This document shows positions 61,901-63,400 of a stretch of 63,400 nucleotides of DNA, piece by piece; position 1 is the stretch's first letter, and each line of letters opens with the position of its first letter. The DNA lies in the NCBI RefSeq assembly GCF_019805165.1, contig NZ_RWIJ01000034.1, positions 1-63,400 of the forward strand, written 5' to 3'. Origin of the DNA: Azospirillum sp. 412522 (lineage in GTDB: Bacteria > Pseudomonadota > Alphaproteobacteria > Azospirillales > Azospirillaceae). The notes under the pieces are model-generated. The model saw only the letters and a program-made list of their open reading frames with translations, was not told where the DNA came from and searched no databases. Both the position numbers and the translations under genes were made by a program.

Positions 61901-62500
61901 CTTCATGGCGATCCAGCAGCCGGAAAAGCGGCTCATCTGCCAGCCGATCAGGCCGTAATCCAGGATCTCCTGCACCCCCGACGGGTTCAGCACCGGGATC
62001 ATCGAGTGCATGTAGGCGTGTTCGGACTGGTGCGGGAAGGTGGAGGATTTGCAGTTGTGGTCGTCGCCGGTCAGCACCAGCACGCCGCCGTGGCGGGACG
62101 TGCCCGCCGCGTTGGCGTGCTTGAAGACGTCGCCGGAACGGTCGACGCCGGGGCCCTTGCCGTACCACATGGCGAAGACGCCGTCATATTTGGCGCCCTT
62201 GAACATGCCGACCTGCTGGCTGCCCCAGACGGCGGTGGCGCCCAGCTCCTCGTTCACGCCGGGCTGGAACTGGATATGGTTCTTCTCCAGGAACTTGCGG
62301 GCGTTCCACAGATTCTGGTCGAAGCCACCCAGCGGCGAGCCGCGATAGCCGGAAATGAAGCAGCCGGTGTTCAGCCCGGCGGCGAGGTCGCGCTGGCGCT
62401 GCATCATCGGCAGGCGGACCAGCGCCTGGGTGCCGGTGAGATACACGCGCCCCTGTTCGAGCGCGTACTTGTCTTCGAGCGAGACAGTTGCCAGCGCCAT
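59000..62500 (-). CDS. Fused indolepyruvate ferredoxin oxidoreductase
   Basis: A 1166-residue 2-oxoacid:ferredoxin oxidoreductase with alpha and gamma parts in one chain. N-terminal pyruvate-oxidoreductase-type domains (LTGTQALVRLPMMQRQRDL, NTGCFISGYRGSPLGG), a TPP domain with FCSGCPHNTST and GDGTYFHSG...LFNDAVAMTGGQP, a cysteine cluster VCEGCGDCSAKSSC plus C-N-K-D-Y-S-C (Fe-S), a gamma domain VTGVGGTGVVTIGALLGMAAH and a C-terminal extension. It converts aryl-pyruvates and CoA to aryl-acetyl-CoA with ferredoxin; branched 2-oxoacids are possible too. GGGAGGG precedes the ATG at 62500. Two palindromes TCCGTnACGGA lie upstream. Confidence 0.93.
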   Translation of the reverse strand: MALATVSLEDKYALEQGRVYLTGTQALVRLPMMQRQRDLAAGLNTGCFISGYRGSPLGGFDQNLWNARKFLEKNHIQFQPGVNEELGATAVWGSQQVGMFKGAKYDGVFAMWYGKGPGVDRSGDVFKHANAAGTSRHGGVLVLTGDDHNCKSSTFPHQSEHAYMHSMIPVLNPSGVQEILDYGLIGWQMSRFSGCWIAMKTIAETVDTSASVYIDPHRVSPIVPTDFALPPGGLNIRWPDPPLEQEYRLMKHKLYAALAFARANKLDRVVMESPRPRFGIVTTGKSYLDVRQAFDELGITEEMAADWGITVYKVGMPWPLERDGVRHFAEGLEEIVVVEEKRAVIENQLKEQLYNWNPDVRPKVVGKFDEQGEWILPSAGELTPAQIAVVIGRRLQRFIDNDTLARRIAFLDAQEKQKAHVARVVRKPTFCSGCPHNTSTVVPEGSRALGGIGCHYMATWLDRSTDTFTQMGGEGVPWVGQAAFTDETHIFANLGDGTYFHSGILAIRQAIAAKVNITYKILFNDAVAMTGGQPFDGTLTVQSIAHVLRAEGVQRITVVSDEPEKYGIGNGLPQFTTVEHRDDLDRVQKEMREVPGVSVLIYDQTCATEKRRRRKRGKMVDPAKRVVINELVCEGCGDCSAKSSCVSVIPQETEFGRKRQIDQSSCNKDYSCTKGFCPSFVTVEGGSLRKPKPAAAKAADATALPAPVLPAYDKTWSLYVTGVGGTGVVTIGALLGMAAHIEGKGVGVLDMTGLAQKGGAVTSHIRIADTPEDIHSVRIAAGGADAVLGCDLIVAAAGDGLSKMTAGRTRAVINTHDSITADFIKKPDMVIPVRDLVGDIRKACGGEANVDAFDATKLATALLGDSLYANPFLMGYAWQKGLIPLSEASILKAIELNGVSVKLNLDAFQWGRRAAVDLASVEAAAKPQEPVQAAQSLLLDQRRQSGSLDEVIERRHRFLVDYQDAAYAARYHALVDWTRRTEQQKIPGSTALTEAVARAHFKLMAYKDEYEVARLYTDSGFVENVQRMFEGDWKLTFHMAPPVMGETGEDGGEPKKKSFGPWMLPVLRLLAKGKRLRGTRLDPFGRTAERRQERQLIADYEAVVGELLNGLTRDNLAVAVEIAALPMEMRGYGPVKARNVAAAKAKESRLLDAFRAPPAVRPMAAE

Positions 62501-62535
62501 TCTTCATTCCCTCCCATCGGTCGGCGGCCTGGCAA

Positions 62536-62676
62536 ACTCCGTTACGGAGTGCTGGGGAGCCGATTTGTTCGCTGGGCAAAAAGGTAATGAAGGCTGCCTT
62601 ATTTCGCAACAGCTGCGGCCGGACGTCCTGCAAAACGCAAGGAACGGCGCGGCAACCGCCGGTCTTCCGTAACGGA
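62536..62676. promoter_or_regulatory. Two copies of palindrome TCCGTnACGGA upstream of the oxidoreductase
   Basis: ACTCCGTTACGGAGT at 62536-62550 (15-bp perfect palindrome, 36 bp before the ATG) and TCCGTAACGGA at 62666-62676 (11 bp). Centres are 128 bp apart. Likely sites for one dimeric regulator, possibly with looping. Confidence 0.55.
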
Positions 62677-62761
62677 GCGTATGGAATGCCCTGCCTTGCG
62701 GAAATTCCCGCTCCGCTCCCCTCTCGCCCAGAGAGCGTCTCCAGACGATATGGGGGCGGAC

Positions 62762-63400
62762 TCAGCGGCCGGTGAGGGGGGATTTGCCCGGAGGTGTCGG
62801 GCCGCCGGCTTCGGGCCAGCCGCCGAAGTCGGACTGGCCGCGGGCGGCCAGCGTGCGGACGCTGGCGCGCAGCGTGCGGATCAGGCACAGCGCCACCGCC
62901 ATCGACTGGGTGCTGCCGTCCGATCCGGCCAGCCAGCGCAGGGCCGCGGCATGGGCCTGGAGGGCATCGACATAGCCTTCGATGTCCGGCTCGACCCAGG
63001 TGACGCAGGTGGACAGCGAGGCGGCGATGGACGAGGCGGCGGAATCGCCGGCGGTGGCGATCTGCAGATCGGACAGGGCGTGGCGCAGCCGGCTGCCGAT
63101 GGGGTCGGGCCGGTCGATGGCCGCCTCGAGCTTGTCGAGCGCCAGCATCAGCCGCACCCGTTTCGGTTCGTCGCTGCGCATGGCGGCCGCGCCGCGGTCG
63201 GGCGGCATGGCGGATGCCGGGGCCGCAGGCATGGCGGTTGGCGGAATGGAGGTTGGCGGAATGGAGGTTGGCGGAATGGGAGGCGGCAACTGCGCCGTGC
63301 CCTCCATCGGTGGGCGCGCGGCGGCGGGCCGGGGAGGCGGCAGGCCGGTCGCGGCGGTGCCGCCCTGGCCGGCCGGGCGCGCGGAGTCGCCGCGGCTCTC
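62762..63400 (-). CDS. Pro-rich protein of unknown function (5' end outside window)
   Basis: The frame is open from the right edge to TGA at 62762, so at least 212 residues are visible. An in-frame ATG at 63307 could start a 181-residue protein, but the frame and its Pro/Ala/Arg composition continue upstream to the edge, so a longer protein is likelier. The N-terminal part is Pro-rich with a short repeat (PPTSI PPTSI PPTAM); the C-terminal ~130 residues are helical (VRLMLALDKLEAAIDRPDPI, LQAHAAALRWLAGSDGSTQS). I do not recognise a family. Confidence 0.6.
   Translation of the reverse strand, partial: ESRGDSARPAGQGGTAATGLPPPRPAAARPPMEGTAQLPPPIPPTSIPPTSIPPTAMPAAPASAMPPDRGAAAMRSDEPKRVRLMLALDKLEAAIDRPDPIGSRLRHALSDLQIATAGDSAASSIAASLSTCVTWVEPDIEGYVDALQAHAAALRWLAGSDGSTQSMAVALCLIRTLRASVRTLAARGQSDFGGWPEAGGPTPPGKSPLTGR
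63234..63281. repeat. 15-bp tandem repeat inside the Pro-rich gene
   Basis: About three copies of GGCGGAATGGAGGTT, in frame, encoding the PPTSI/PPTAM repeats of the minus-strand protein. Copy number could vary by slippage without breaking the frame. Confidence 0.6.

Noticed and set aside
58979..62587. A 1202-residue open frame on the plus strand opposite the oxidoreductase
   Set aside because: It lies fully antisense to a clearly conserved enzyme, has a composition of His/Gly/Val/Ala/Gln repeats typical of antisense frames in high-GC genes, and no family motifs.
1..63400. tRNA, rRNA, CRISPR, transposase or prophage genes
   Set aside because: None could be recognised. The repeats found are short palindromes or one 15-bp tandem repeat, not spaced direct repeats.

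Overview
The window is high-GC DNA that reads like the chromosome of an alphaproteobacterium of the Rhodospirillales. Azospirillum or a close relative is the best guess. This is inferred from the gene mix: many PAS-type sensor kinases, a chemoreceptor, choline-to-betaine genes, a TakP-like TRAP binding protein, a fused indolepyruvate ferredoxin oxidoreductase and a MotE-type flagellar protein. No rRNA, tRNA, CRISPR array, transposase or prophage was seen.

Layout. 0-1.2 kb: end of a flagellar-type cluster (unknown C-terminus, MotE-like protein). 1.4-4.4 kb: recO-parC on the minus strand. 4.6-7.5 kb: a triple-PAS GGDEF/EAL protein with a damaged GGDEF motif, then a small cysteine-cluster protein. 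7.6-10.4 kb: an OpgC-like acyltransferase followed by two coupled SGNH-fold secreted proteins, one without its catalytic residues. 11-12 kb: a lone TakP-like TRAP binding protein. 12.1-19.4 kb: a tight minus-strand run rlpA-dacC-tmk-holB-metG-tatD-MBL hydrolase, with several overlapping stop/start codons. 19.5-24.3 kb: ydcF-like, VOC, phospholipid-type methyltransferase, exoD-like and ABC-F genes.

24.4-29.2 kb is an osmoprotection block: a BetI-type operator, betB, betA, an 80-bp palindromic repeat and a ChoX-like binding protein without its permease. Then come ndk, two small genes, and at 31-35.6 kb a hybrid histidine kinase next to a response regulator whose 500-residue N-terminal part I cannot assign. 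At 35.8-42.5 kb there is a mixed signalling and stress region: RcnB-like protein, tiny proteins, RsbW-like kinase, Sel1-repeat protein, Tat-exported ABC-type binding protein, STAS protein, single-domain receiver and a very low-complexity SWFGD/BON protein. Two candidate EcfG-type general stress promoters lie here.

42.7-47.9 kb is a TetR-RND efflux operon with an inverted repeat over its promoter. 48-58.6 kb holds a PAS histidine kinase, a Tet-like MFS exporter with two palindromes upstream, a LysR gene divergent from a DUF1857-type and an NmrA-like gene, a hybrid kinase and a methyl-accepting chemotaxis protein. 59-62.5 kb is the fused indolepyruvate ferredoxin oxidoreductase, preceded by two copies of the palindrome TCCGTnACGGA. 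The window ends inside a Pro-rich protein of unknown function.

The main candidates for new biology are the kinase/novel-output pair (31.1-35.6 kb), the binding protein-STAS-receiver-RsbW neighbourhood (37.1-40.7 kb), the active/inactive SGNH pair with OpgC, and the paired palindromes upstream of the oxidoreductase. Domain calls come from reading motifs, not from searches; residue positions marked about are estimates.
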